From contig NC_133778.1 in assembly GCF_003597395.2 (NCBI RefSeq), positions 8,972,088-9,036,087 of the forward strand: 64,000 nt of DNA, written 5' to 3'. The notes under the pieces are model-generated. The model searched no databases, had not been told where the DNA came from, and was given only the letters and a program-made list of their open reading frames with translations. Shown here piece by piece: positions 22,359 through 33,218 of this stretch. The position numbers and the translations under genes were made by a program. Source of the DNA: Chelonoidis abingdonii (lineage: Eukaryota; Chordata; Testudines; Testudinidae). How positions within the stretch are numbered: position 1 is the first letter of the stretch; every line of letters begins with the position of its first letter.

Positions 22359-24659
22359 AAAAGTGAGGAGGCTTTTGGCCAAAAAACTTTAAAAAGCCAG
22401 AGCTATTTTACGAAAACAATCCCCCAATCAAGACAGGGAAATGGCCATAGACCCCCCGACTCCATCTTCTGAAGGTTCAGATTCTCCTGCTCCTAACATA
22501 CCTCCTCAGGTGTATTTGGAACATGTGAGACACTGGATAAGACCCAAAGAGAGTTTAAAGCTTATGAATATTTTCAAGAATTTCATTTCACTAATTTGGA
22601 CAGAGTAATGGGGTTCACCGAGGCCATGGCAGCCATTGACACAGTTATTCAAAATTTGCTAGATAATATTAATAACCAGGTGGGCCATGAAGGTTTTGTA
22701 CAGCTACACTTAGATGCCCTGGGGTAAATCACCCGCTCTTTTCTTTACGGAGGCCTTGGGAAGATTTTAACACCATAGATTTTTTTAAATAACATCAAAG
22801 TAACACAAACATCATGGGGTCCGGACTCTACGCCTGGTTGTTACAATTATTAGAAACATGGCTGGTGGTGATGGGTCTGTAAGACCCTTAAAGACCATCA
22901 CGTACAGTAGAATCATTGGGGGGGAAAAAAGAAAACATTTAATTGATTTAAATAAGCAGGGTAACAATCTTACTTTTGTCAGTAGCATGCTGGGTCTCTT
23001 ATCAGATGAAAAACTTACAGGCACCCAACTGTTAGAGGGGGCCAGACATCTCCATCAGGAGTTGGGGCTTTCAGACCAAACAATGATGAGCTTTAAGATG
23101 TGAGCTCTGTTTGAAGAGCGCTTAGGCATGGCTATCACCGTCATGTACCATGAAAATGGGAACTGGCATTTTTTACAACGGATGGGGTAGATCACCCCAA
23201 ACTGGTTTGGTTCTGTTACATGATAAATATTATTATGGCATCCTAAATATTAAAGCCTTTATAGGTGCGCTGTATTTGTGGAACTACTGTTACGCCACAT
23301 ATAGCCACAAACACCAGCATGCCTGTAAAAACCACTGCCGTACGTGTAATAGAACCGAGTTTCTTGAAGTGGCCCATTGGGGGGAAAAAAAGAGATGCCC
23401 CAGCTGTAAGCTATTTTGCAGGTCTGAGGCCTGTTTAGAAAGGCACAACGCTCTGGCAAAAGATGGTAAAGTTGATTGTAAAAACAGAAGTCTTTGTGAT
23501 AAGTGCGACTCCTATGAGGTTAAAAATCACAGGTGTAAAAGCAAAAAATGTCCCTAGTGCTATGAGAAGACTGACAACATAGGGATCACGAGTGGTCTCC
23601 AGAAGAGAAGGATTGTGTTTTATGATTTTGAATGTATGCAAGAAACGGGGGTACACATGCCAAATTATGTTTATGCCTTTCAGTTAGATAAAGAAACTAG
23701 CTGGGAATTTAAGGGGGAAGAATGTGTTAGTGAACTTGTTTGAACCTTTGTAGACAAGTGCTTTAAGGGATACACTTTTATCACTCATAACGCTAAAGGT
23801 TACAATTGTTGTTTTATCCTTAGACAGTTAATTAAAGAAAAAATGGCTGTTAGCCCCATAACGCAAGGTGGAAAACTGATGTGTGTAACGGTAGTGGACT
23901 TAGACATCAGATTTATAGATTCTTTAAATTTTCTTCCCATGAAACTCAGCAAGTTACCCAAAGCTATGGGATTTGAGAAAGTGAAGGGATACTTTCTGCA
24001 CTTTTTTAACACTGTTGAAAATCAGAACTATGTGGGCCTATGCCCGGGATAGAGTACTTTGGAGTAGAATACATGATGCCTGAGGAAAAAACGGAATTTC
24101 TGAACTGGTACCAACACAGTTGCCAAAACAAATTCGATCTCCAGAAAGAACTGCACTATTATTGTCAAAAAGATGTTGAAATTTTGCAAGAGGCTTGCGA
24201 CTGGTTCAGAAATGAAGTAATAAAAATAACAGAGAAGCAGATTGTTAAAAACCCAGGACAGGACAACAAGGAGGTGATTACTAAATGTATAACCCCCTTT
24301 CAGTACCTTACATTACCCTCAATTTGCATGGCCATGTACCGGTTTAATTTTTTAAAACCGCGAACCATAACCCTTCTGCCATTAGACAATTACCACAAAC
24401 AGCAGAAGAGAGATTCCACCCCGGCCATTCAATGGTTGTTTTACGTAGCCCACACTGAGAACATTTACATCCAACACGCTTTGCAGGGTGGGGAGTTTAA
24501 AGCGGGGTCCTATTTTTTGGATGGTTATGACGTCATAGCAGGTAAACCTATGGCCTTTGAATTTAATGGCTGTTTTTTTCATAGCTGCCCCATCTGCTAT
24601 TGTGAAAATGATTTCAATCCGTTGCTTAATGCGACCTACTGAGAACTGTGCAATCGAAC

Positions 24660-24917
24660 CATGATTAAGGCTCAGAGGGGTAGCCGTGTTAGTCTGGATC
24701 TGTAAAAGCAGCAGAGAATCCTGTGGCACCTTATAGACTAACAGACATTTTGAGCATGAGCTTTCGTGGGTGAATACCCACTTCGTCGGATGCATGCATA
24801 AAATGACATGCATCCGACGAAGTGGGTATTCACCCACGAAAGCTCATGCTCAAAATGTCTGTTAGTCTATAAGGTGGCAACAAGGATTCTCGCTGCAATT
24901 TTTACATGATTAAGGCT
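24660..24917. mobile_element. Inverted SINE dimer in the polymerase gene, 13-bp TSD
   Basis: CATGATTAAGGCT flanks the insert at 24,660-24,672 and 24,905-24,917. The 232-bp insert starts CAGAGGGGTAGCCGTGTTAG, passes through GGCACCTTATAGACTAACAG to GGATGCATG, then after a spacer of about 10 bases (24,797-24,806) returns as its reverse complement to about 24,896. Arms are about 85-90 bp and nearly perfect. A long A-rich tract (24,930-24,964) follows the right TSD. Confidence 0.9.
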
Positions 24918-25858
24918 TGAATTTCTAAAAAAAAAAAAAAAAAAAAAACCAAAAAAAAAAAAAACCCAGGGTTTGAGGTAAGGACCATGTGGGAACAACG
25001 AAATGCAAGGCTACTGCTAGCTACAAAATCCTCCCACCGTAGACAATTTAATTATGAGAAAAATAAGCTGCCACTGCCTTTGGTTTGCCTAGAGATGCCC
25101 TTTACAGTGTAGAACAAATGCCATCTGACCTTTATTACATAAAACGCAGGCCCAGGGACAGGTTCATATACTATAGATTTTATACCGCTCTACCTTTTTT
25201 GTAACAAGACTAAACATTAATCCTGGAGGGCACCTTGTTATCATGTACGAGGGTTTTGGGATATCAGTCATATCTTTAGCATGGCCAAGGTAAAAGTGGA
25301 CCCTCCAAGAGGTCTGTATTTCCCCGTATTAAAACACAAAAAAAAAAAAAAAACCATGCAAGGAGTCAGTGGTAAAACCATGTTCCCTTTGGTGCAGAAA
25401 CCAAACAAAAAGGGACCCCTGCACGCACAGTCAGGAGGAGAGGGCTTTTAACAGGGACTTGGTGGAGGCCTTTAGACAAAAGGTACAGAATTGCTGAGAT
25501 TATTGAAGTCTGGCATTTTACCACTCTTTAGATGCCTGTTTTCGGACCTAACATTAGACACACCTGAGACAGAAACAAAAGGTCTCTGGGTCGCCCAGGG
25601 TGTATAGACGAGTTACCCGTGAAAGAGAAGGCATGTGTCTGTGTCTAAACAAGAATAAAGGTAATCTCCGGCAAAAAGGCAAATCTCAAAAACTGTTTTT
25701 AAAAATATCTTGTGGGGAAAAATTTGGTCAGTGAACAAATTTGACTAACACCAGTATAGTGACGGACCCTGACGAGCTCTTAGTACGTCTTTTGTACGCT
25801 TAACAATGTGTCACGTCGAGGTTTATTGATGATGAAACAGCTTGTAGTGTCTAGCAAG

Positions 25859-26471
25859 TAAGTGTGGCAAAATTGCCGGTAATGTATCTGCCTGGGTCTC
25901 GCGCTTTCTTCTCGGGGTAGGTTTCAGGGCGCTATTTGCTGCCTCTGAACCAGTTCATTATCACTCCAAGCTAGTGGCCTGGAGGGAGGGGAGGAGAGGG
26001 AGGGACCTGCCCACCCTCTACTCCAGGTCCCGAACCCAGGGGCACTGGGGGTTGTGTGAACCCACTTGACTTAAGCATCTCTTACCTCTGGGTTTACTTC
26101 CCTCTCATTAGCCTTCAGCTTGTGAAGGCTTCTTGCCTCTCTTCTACACAAGCCTGTGCCCTTACGCATAAGGTTTCCTTCTGGACTTCCACAATCTACA
26201 CAGCTCTCACTCTCCTCTCCGCTCCCTCTCCCTCTCCTCTCCTCTCCTCTCCTCGCCTCTAACCTGCACGCTGCTCCAATCCAACCTTCGCTCTTCAACT
26301 CCCCCACGGTCTGGCTGAAAGCAGGGGTTTTTATCACATGACTGGAGTCAGGTGCTCTAAATGGCTACAGGTGTTCTAGTTAATCTAAAGCAAACCTTCC
26401 TCCCTTGGCAGGGAATAAGGCCCCCTGCTAACACTCTCATGCTGCCCTCTGGCCATGCTGTATCACATAAG
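25859..26471 (-). mobile_element. Solo LTR in the polymerase gene, 4-bp TSD TAAG
   Basis: 605 bp at 25,863-26,467. On the minus strand it begins TGTGATACAGCATGGCC and ends AATTTTGCCACA. TAAG flanks it at 25,859-25,862 and 26,468-26,471. A TATA-like GATAAAAACC lies on the minus strand near 26,327-26,336. It includes a CT-rich microsatellite near 26,215-26,260. It separates upstream polymerase remnants from motif C at 26,594. Confidence 0.85.
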
Positions 26472-26984
26472 CAAAAGAATGCTGCCCCCATTCCAGCAAC
26501 ACTAAGGTGTTTATAGCGTGCTTTACCACTGCTTATGCCAGGCTAGAGCTCTGCTGCCTGTTATATCACTTACAGGAGCGGTGCCTTTATCACAATACAG
26601 ACTCTGTGATTTTTGTGAGTAAAGAAGGGGAGTAGAATCCACCCCAGGGGATTATTTAGGGATTTGACTAGTGAAATACCCACAGACGAATACATCGTGG
26701 AGTTTGTGTCCTCTGGGCCTAAAACGTATGGGTACAAACTGTCCAGCTGTTTGAAATTAAAAGGGATCACACAACTCAGGGAATAGTGAGAAAATTAATT
26801 TTAAAAGCTTAAAAGAATTTGTCTGGGATTACCCCACGGGAGAGGTCCCAAAAGAGATTGTGGTACAGCAGCCAGGAATCGTAAGAGGGAAAAAAGCACT
26901 GGTTGATAAAAACAAGAACTCTGAAGAAAACTCAAAGTCGTTTACAGCAAAAGAGCCCTCGAGGAGGATTTTAAAACCTTGCTA

Positions 26985-27700
26985 TATGGGTATTGATTAT
27001 TATGAAAAGCCACATTCAGTTTGTTCACCCCTTTTCCTGTTCGCTTTGTGGCCCCTCAAATTCTAGAAAATCATTTTTTATAAAGCAATTGTTAGAAAAT
27101 AACAATTTATTGCCATCATGTATGATAATGTGTGGTGTTACAACTGTTGGCAACCACTGCATAAAGAGTTGCTGCAAAAATGTCCATGTATTACATTTTT
27201 GGTTTACCTCATACTTTTAATGATGAACATTTATTGCCTAGTAATAAAGTGAATATGGTTATTAAGGTATCTAATGGAGTCTGCTTCTGAAAGCGATGAA
27301 ATTGAAAAAGCCTTTACAAAATATGTGCACCACAAAAACCTAAGTATTATGCACATTGTGCAAAACGTGTTTTGTCAGGGAAGAAAAATCTGTATGATTA
27401 GTATTTAAATACTAAGTATATGGTTCTTTGTGTAAAAAAAACAACAACAACAAAAAAACAAAACAAAACAAAAAAACAACACCCTGCAATAAACTGCAAA
27501 TCATCGCTTTGACCTGGCAAATGTACCCTAGTAAAACACAATTCTTTTTGGAAGCTTTTGAGGACACTACCAAAAACCCCTACAGTTTAAATGCTGGTGG
27601 ATTTAAATGCTCCAACGCCTGAAGCCTTCAGGTTAAGAACAGGCTTTTTTCCCTTAGACTGGCCCTGTGTATACACCTGTAAAAAACCCAAAACATAAAA
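26985..27700 (+). pseudogene. Maverick packaging ATPase (FtsK/HerA type, broken)
   Basis: Remnant of the ATPase that pumps genomes into capsids. HPFSCSLCGPSNSRKSFFIK at 27,026-27,085 aligns with the P-loop region; the Walker A is GPSNSRKS (27,050-27,073), with Arg where a Gly is usual. DEIEKAFTKYVHHKNLSIM and HIVQNVFCQGRK (about 27,295-27,390) match the conserved block after Walker B. The C-terminal part, after an AAC/AAAC simple repeat (27,437-27,480), resumes in other frames (YPSKTQFFLEAFEDTTKNPY). Several frame changes and stops. It follows the polymerase directly on the same strand, as in related elements. Confidence 0.78.
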
Positions 27701-27753
27701 ATTGTTGTTTTTGCCAAACTTCCATTTTAAAAAAGAGCATCTCCCTGACAAAC

Positions 27754-28084
27754 ATGTCTAACTGCACTCAGAGAAATCTGGCTCTTTTTTAAGACTTCTC
27801 ATCAAAGCCAAGCCGCAGCAAAGGAAGGCTGTTTTCTGCTCGGCTTCTGATGACCTGGTAGCGACCATCTCAGAAATAGCGCTCAACATTTTAAAAGGAA
27901 ACATTCCTCTAAAACCCCAGCAAATAAGAGTCCTAAAAAGAAAACAGGGAATTATTAAAAAGCTGAGCGATAAAAAGCTATCCCTCAAAGAAAAAAGCTA
28001 ATTGTAAAACAGGCCGGTGGCTTTATCGGACCTTTGTTAAGCTTTGCAGTCCCTCTACTGTCAAGCCTTTTAATTAACAGATAA
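27754..28084 (+). pseudogene. Small viral protein with hydrophobic C-terminus (frameshifted)
   Basis: A short gene remnant in three frames. It starts MSNCTQRNLALF, has a Lys-rich middle (KKLSDKKLSLKEKS) and a Gly-Pro-hydrophobic tail (GGFIGPLLSFAVPLL) near 28,012-28,056. Its stop overlaps the start of the next gene as TAATG, so the two were probably co-transcribed. I have seen similar tails in Maverick-like elements, but no function can be assigned. Confidence 0.5.
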
Positions 28085-28788
28085 TGGAACATGCTGAAAA
28101 ATTATACCTCGTTCCTAGCTATCAGTTAGAACAAATAAAGCGTGCTTCTAGTGGTGAAGAAAATATCAGAACCGCAACCACTCGCCAATTGGATTCAGAA
28201 ATGAAAGACATTCTTCAAAGAACTGATTTATCCAGCTACGAAAAGGCTAAATTTTACAAGGGGATCCTGCAAAGATACCTGGTATTGGCCAAGCATGGTG
28301 AAATGGAAAAGACTAAAATAATCTTCTTTCTTCTCGAGCAAGAGGAACTTCAACCTCCTGAAATCCAGGGAGGTTCATTGGACTTTGTCATTCAGGAGGT
28401 GTTGGAGGGGGTAAATCTTCACTATAAGAAAAAAGCTGAAATATTGTTAAATAAACTTAGACAGTGTAAAGATATTTCTTCTTGGACCGATAATGGCAGT
28501 TTTGTGTACTGGGGAGAAGCGATTGAGGGGTTTCACGTGCTTGATTTAGTCAGGGGGGTAATCGGCTCTTATTCTTTTGCTAACAAGAGGACTTCTAAAG
28601 GGTGGAAGGTTTTTATGAAAGCCTTGGCAGAGCTGAACGTGCCTATGTCCGTCGTAGGGCATGTTACCAATAAACAATTTTTAGAATGTCTAAAAACAGG
28701 GCTAAAGCCTGTCAAGGCCATAAGTAGCATCACCCCGTTTAAAAATGTCCCTTTTAAAAAACAAAAAATCAAATGGTTAACGGTGTAA
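28084..28788 (+). CDS. Conserved Maverick-type protein of unknown function (intact 234 codons)
   Basis: Uninterrupted frame from ATG at 28,084, overlapping the upstream stop (TAATG). It begins MEHAEKLYLVPSYQLEQIKR, a wording I associate with a protein widely conserved in metazoan Maverick/Polinton elements. A helical, charged first half contains DSEMKDILQRTDLSSYEKA and QRYLVLA. The second half has WTDNGSFVYWGE, HVLDLVRGVIGS and GWKVFMKALAELNVP. The C-terminus is basic (PFKKQKIKWLTV). No signal peptide, membrane segment or catalytic motif is visible. Length appears complete. It is one of only two intact genes in an otherwise ruined element. A virion or genome-handling role would be a guess from neighbourhood only. 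Confidence 0.72.
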   Translation: MEHAEKLYLVPSYQLEQIKRASSGEENIRTATTRQLDSEMKDILQRTDLSSYEKAKFYKGILQRYLVLAKHGEMEKTKIIFFLLEQEELQPPEIQGGSLDFVIQEVLEGVNLHYKKKAEILLNKLRQCKDISSWTDNGSFVYWGEAIEGFHVLDLVRGVIGSYSFANKRTSKGWKVFMKALAELNVPMSVVGHVTNKQFLECLKTGLKPVKAISSITPFKNVPFKKQKIKWLTV

Positions 28789-28859
28789 AATAAGATATAA
28801 ACAAAATTTTACGTGTGCTTTATCGATGCACCTCTTTAAACTCACGACAAGACAAACAT

Positions 28860-29348
28860 GTCTGGACATTTTGAAATATGCCTGGGCATTCCTAGTCTTT
28901 TCCCTTTTACAAACTGCACACCTGGCAGTCATTTTCTGGTAAATCATTGGTGTACAATTTTAATTGCATTTTAAAAGATAAACCCCACTACATTGGTTGT
29001 TGTTTTTTTAATATGATAACCACAGGTTACAGCTAGGGGGTCCTGTAGTTGTCTCTGATGAAACAATGTTATGAGAGTTACAGTTTTAAAAAGTCATAAT
29101 AGATTTAGGAAAAAAGTTACTGTCTAGGGAAAATCCATGGGAGCCAAAAAACTCACCAGGCCCCTGTTTTGGTAAATAGAGGGCCAGCCAGCGTTCCCCA
29201 GGTAAGTCATGGGGCTGTGTGTTAACAATAAATCCCAAAGGTCTTCCAGACACACAACCTTTCGGAAGCAAGTTTCTAAAAAAGGGTCATTTGATAAAAT
29301 AGCCTTAGCTGCACGGTGTTCATGATTACATGTAGTCAAACAGGACAT
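28860..29348 (-). pseudogene. Adenain-like cysteine protease (broken)
   Basis: Maturation protease of the adenovirus/Maverick type. Minus-strand pieces: AILSNDPFLETCFRKVVC (29,300-29,240) in one frame; then RPLGFIVNTQPHDLP and GERWLALYLP near 29,244-29,170 in another. The C-terminal region in a third frame contains NDLPENDCQVCSL (about 28,910). In this family the catalytic His normally precedes the Trp; here the codon at 29,191-29,193 reads Arg. The segment around the catalytic Cys is too degraded to place. It lies just after the capsid gene on the same strand, the usual arrangement. Confidence 0.68.
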
Positions 29349-30600
29349 TTCTTCTACACTTTACATCGAGCACATTATCAAAACCCCCATACGCTATCAT
29401 GTTAACTGTAGAGGGCAAAGCCATTGCGAACTGAAATTCTGCTCTCAGGTTTCCAGTTTTAATCAGAGAATTGTGATTGGTGCACTCCTGATCTGGGGTC
29501 AGATTGAGGGCGTACAGCATATAGCCCTGGGCAAATTCACCATGGTCGATCAAGAACAAGCTGTCTTTTACATATTTTCCTGTCACCTGCAGGAGTTGCA
29601 TGTACTCCCTCACACAGTTTCCATTCTCAAAATTGTGTTGTAGGGGTTTCGTTGGCACCTGTTCGCCATCTACATACAAGGCCACAAAATTAATGTTATA
29701 ATGTTTAAAGTTAAAAGGTTTTTTTTAACATAGCTGCTGCTGAAGATGTCGTTATCTATAAAACTGATTACGAGCTGCTTGGGTGGCTGTCCCAAAAAGA
29801 GGCTTTCCTGGTTACTGACACAGCTGCTGGCCAGAATGCTGAACACCTTTATGTCCACCTGGTCTACCGGGTACTGAGCATTGGCAATCATTAGAGCTTC
29901 AGCATGCCTCAAACGGACCCCCAGGCTCACTTTCACCCATTTTACAGACAGAGATGCTGAAACAATGTGAACTTTATAATTCTGGTTGGCATTCCTGCTC
30001 ATGAGGCAAAAAACATCCTTGCTATGCATCAGTATAATTTTCAAGACCACAACATTCAGCAATAGTTTTTCTTGAAAAAACAAATCGCTGTGGAGAGGCC
30101 CCAACAGATCCAACTTCCTGCTGCCAGTTATTAGTCTGGCCCTGCCTAAAAACCCTTCATTAGCCGCGCCAACCAAAAGGGTGTTTTCGTGGGCCCACGC
30201 TCTCTCTTTATGAAACTCTCCTGTTGAAAACTGCGTAGCGAGGGTGTCATGGCTGTAGTTCAAAATTAGCTCTATCAAGGCTTTGTAAGGGTAGCAATTG
30301 TTGCTCTGACTGGTAAGACGGTCGCCTAAGGTGACATTCAGCTGGTTAAAAAGGGTGGTGATGGGGTAGTTTGTTAGGGCCACTCTGGCATCATCATCAA
30401 GGTCTGACACATCTTCTTTTTCCACCTTGTAGCACATGTACAGCAGTGTGTTGTTAAAGTAATGATCCCCATGTCCTGAAATAAAAAATTCAAGGGGGAG
30501 TTCATCATTAAAGTGACCAAAGGCGGCTCCTCTACATAAAAGCTATTCTCAATACTGGTTTGCATGGGGGCTATTTGAAATAAATCCAGTTCCAATTTGG
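29326..30600 (-). pseudogene. Double-jelly-roll major capsid protein (frameshifted)
   Basis: Structural protein forming the icosahedral shell in Maverick/adintovirus-like viruses. Three overlapping minus-strand frames cover it: an N-terminal part (30,595-30,374, MELDLFQIAPMQTSIENSFY), a central part (30,437-29,670: DDARVALTNYPITTLFNQLN, LIELILNYSHDTLATQF, FLGRARLITGSRKLDLLGPL, RNANQNYKVHIVSAS) and a C-terminal part (29,685-29,326: MALYVDGEQVPTKPLQHNFE, MQLLQVTG, AYGGFDNVLDV). This order and wording match the annotated F54H12.2-like proteins of animal genomes, which are Maverick capsids. At least two frameshifts separate the parts; I infer no full protein can be made. Confidence 0.86.
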
Positions 30601-30659
30601 TTCATTTGTCAGAGCCACAATGAATAAAAGCCTTTTAAAAATATATCCCTTTTACCACG

Positions 30660-31092
30660 GGTGATGCGTCACTTCCTTTTCTCAGAGTGCCTTTTAGGTT
30701 TATGGTTGAGGCGTCTTGACAGCTTTTTTTTAAAGGGCCTAGGAGGTCCTTTAAACGGTTGGTGCGACGCTGCTCTTTTTCTCCTCATCACCACTAAACC
30801 AGAACCTTCCTGTTGCGTGTGTGCTCCTCTTTTGTTTATAACGGTGCTAGACACGTGGTTCACTACGCCTCTGGTTATATTTTTTGCAGCTGTTTTTCAT
30901 GTAGGGTTTAATAATTTCAAAAACTCTTCTCAAAAGTGGCACGGCTTTTCTAAAAAGACTGCGAAATATCCCTCCTAAACCGGCCCCATACGTAACGGGT
31001 AATCCTTGATATCCTGGTAAGCCATAACCAGCATGGGCCTTGTAGTAGTCCCTACACAAAAAGGGATTCCCGTAGTTTTTCATAGTCATCAT
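30660..31092 (-). pseudogene. Small basic core-like viral protein (pX-like)
   Basis: The N-terminal frame (31,092-30,847) reads MMTMKNYGNPFLCRDYYK, then GYGLPGYQGLPVTYGAG and GLGGIFRSLFRKAVPLLRR. A second frame (30,863-30,669) continues with a very basic tail (RRKRAASHQPFKGPPRPF, KKKLSRRLNHKPKRHSEKRK). Gly-rich then hydrophobic then Arg/Lys-rich organisation resembles the small DNA-binding or membrane-active core proteins of adintovirus/adenovirus-like virions. It lies between capsid and penton genes. One frame change near 30,855 breaks it. Confidence 0.55.
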
Positions 31093-31099
31093 TCTTCAA

Positions 31100-31700
31100 C
31101 TTTTCTAGGGCACAAATGTAATTTAACAATCACCTTCCTGAAACGAAATGAAACGTGTTCATTCTGATCCATCTTTACTTCAATAGTAATGGTCCCGATA
31201 TGTTGCTTACTCACGGGGACGTAATGCTGTTTGTCATACGTGATGGTAATAAATTCGGTGTTGCTACCATGGATGGGAACTCAGCACAACAGCAGCACTT
31301 GGTAGTCCCCGACTAACTGATGTTCCACTATGTCCATGTACACGTAAGAAGAGTTAAATCCACCCGTAATGTCTGCAGGGTACAGTGCTATCCTATACGG
31401 ATAGTCTGGAAGCATTCGCAATATTGTTGCCAATTTTCGCCATGTGGAAAGAAAGTAATTTTCATCATTGGCTTTTAACCGAACCCTTCTAGTCAACGAG
31501 CTGTAAATGACACTGACCTTCGGTTTTTTGGTATCTTTGTCGATCTTCCTGTTGATGTTCTCTATTAAATGGTGAATGCTTGAATAATAGTCGGCCTCTA
31601 TGTTGTAGGTTCGGGTTTCTTTTTTGTATGCTAATGTAAATGGTGAATCATAAGAGTGTGTTCCATAAGTGACAATAATGAATTTCCGATAAAGCGACAT
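31100..31700 (-). pseudogene. Penton/minor capsid protein (single jelly roll, truncated)
   Basis: Minus strand from ATG at 31,700: MSLYRKFIIVTYGT, later NIEADYYSSIHHLIENINRK, a middle with SSLTRRVRLKA, and the family signature YVYMDIVEHQLVGDYQVLLL near 31,345-31,285. A stop at 31,281-31,283 cuts it. The frame then continues with further family-like sequence (HYVPVSKQHIGTITIEVKMD, then HVSFRFRKVIVKLHL) to about 31,105. The signature matches the vertex (penton) protein of Mavericks. The N-terminus looks shorter than usual, so the first strands may be lost. Confidence 0.75.
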
Positions 31701-31895
31701 CCCACTGACCTATCAAATTTAAGGCTTGGCTAGTTGTATTGTAAAATTGGAACTAGTATTTTGAGGAAAAGCCCCCACAGAGGCATTGCTTAGAAAGGTA
31801 ATGTAAAAAGTCCATTCAGTCATTCCCTGCCCCCTCTTATTAAAGGTCTTGCACTTGAGACGTTTTAACCTATTAAATTTTTTAGACCAACCTTT

Positions 31896-32908
31896 TCATT
31901 TCACAAAAAAATACGCATTCCTTCCCCGGCCTTTTTTCACTAAAACCTTTTCTACCCTGTAAAAGCAGTCCTGGTTAGGGTTTACTTTTTGTAATTCTTC
32001 AGGGTAAAAAGAGCCCATGACTTCCTCTGTAATGTTATAATGTGTACACAGGCCTCTGTCCTCGTAATAAATCCCCTGACATGATAAATATTTCTTTGGT
32101 AAAGGTTTGCTGATATCCCTTTTCAAAAGTACCCTTCGTTTTAGATACCCTTATGTGATCCCCTTTCTTAAAAATCACATGTGGCGCCTTTATTTTAAAA
32201 CTATCCCCATAGACAGTTTTCCACATGCTCAGTGCATTAGTATGTTTCACATCAATCAGGTGTCCTCTAGTAGTTCTGTGCTAACTTCTGTTGTAACCAT
32301 CTATGAAGGCCTGCAGCACATCAATGTAGTGAAAGGTGCTACGGGCAGTAAAATACCTCCACATCTTTGATTTTAAAGTTCTGTTAAACCTCTCCACGAC
32401 CCCGGTTTTGACTTCGGTATTGGTAACAAAATGGTGTACTCCGTGTTGCTTAAACAAAGTCTTTAAAGCTTTGTTTAAAAACTCTTTTCCTCAGTTTGTT
32501 TGTAATTTTTGAGGCATGCGGCCTTGTGTAAAAATAGCTTTAAACGCCTTTGCCGCCTCTTCCCCAGTCTTATTCTTTTAGGGTTATCACCCAGGCATAT
32601 TTAGACAAAATACCTATCACCATTAAAATATATTTATGACCATCGTTGTGGTTAGAATAGGAGGCCATGTCAACCAAATCCGCCTACCATTGCGTGTCCA
32701 TGTCAGATACAGGCGTTTTATTTCTTTTAAATGTAAGCCTTGCTGGTTTATGTAAAGTGTAAGCATCTTGATCCGCAAGCCAAGCGGCAACCTGTTTTCT
32801 GCTTAAAGTTTTATTGTGTCTTTTAATGGCCTGAAATAAGGGTATTACACCCTCAAAACTCTCAACTTCTCTGGGAGAGTAATATATTTTCTTTAGTAAC
32901 CTCACCAT
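31896..32908 (-). pseudogene. Retrovirus-type (RVE) integrase of the Maverick element (broken)
   Basis: Integrase that inserted the element. N-terminal region (32,908-32,684): YSPREVESFEGVIPLFQA, SRKQVAAWLADQDAYTLHKP. A stop follows the DTQW segment that leads into the catalytic core. Core pieces continue in shifting frames to about 32,300, with AAKAFKAIFTQGRMPQKLQ and TGVVERFNRTLKSKMWRYF. C-terminal region (32,250-31,896): MWKTVYGDSFKIKAPHVIFK, GDHIRVSKTKGTFEKGY, then in a new frame GSFYPEELQKVNPNQDCF and YRVEKVLVKKGRGRNAYFFV. Typical chromodomain-like extension is not evident. Multiple stops and frame changes; inactive. Confidence 0.83.
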
Positions 32909-33218
32909 GTCTAACCCGTCTTGCTTTAAAATACACGATCCAGTTTTTTGCTTTTGTTTTTATTTAATACTGAAGCATCTATACACATCTTACTTTTTTT
33001 TTTTAAAAAAAGACAAGCTTTTAATGCAGCAGCAAAGTAATATACGGAACAACTATACACATTTATTTAATGCATAAGCAAAGTAATATAAAAATGATTA
33101 TACAAACTTTTTTTATTTTTACAATACAGCTTAATCAATATTTTTTTGAGCCTTTAGGGTCAGAAGCTGGCATGTAAAAAGTTTTATAATCCATTTTACA
33201 AACCCTGCTACACACCGA

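Larger units (their letters stand above)
22441..27000 (+). pseudogene. polB: Maverick/adintovirus protein-primed family B DNA polymerase (broken)
   Basis: Viral DNA polymerase of the protein-primed type that copies linear Maverick genomes. N-terminal segments lie at 22,441-23,103 in shifting frames (MAAIDTVIQNLL, HLHQELGLSDQ). A Cys/His cluster typical of this family lies at 23,300-23,555 (KNHCRTCNRTEF, RCPSCKLFC). Exonuclease motif I (YDFEC) is near 23,621-23,635. Exonuclease motif III (YCQKDVEI) is at about 24,160-24,183. The conserved GYDVIAGKP and EFNGCFFHSC signature follows at 24,523-24,588. Palm motif C survives as NTDSVIF near 26,594-26,614, and the C-terminus reads YIVEFVSSGPKTYGYKLSS in part. 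It is disrupted by many stops and frameshifts, an inverted SINE dimer (24,673-24,904), an A-rich tract, and a solo LTR (25,863-26,467). Clearly dead. The extreme N-terminal boundary is uncertain. Confidence 0.85.
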
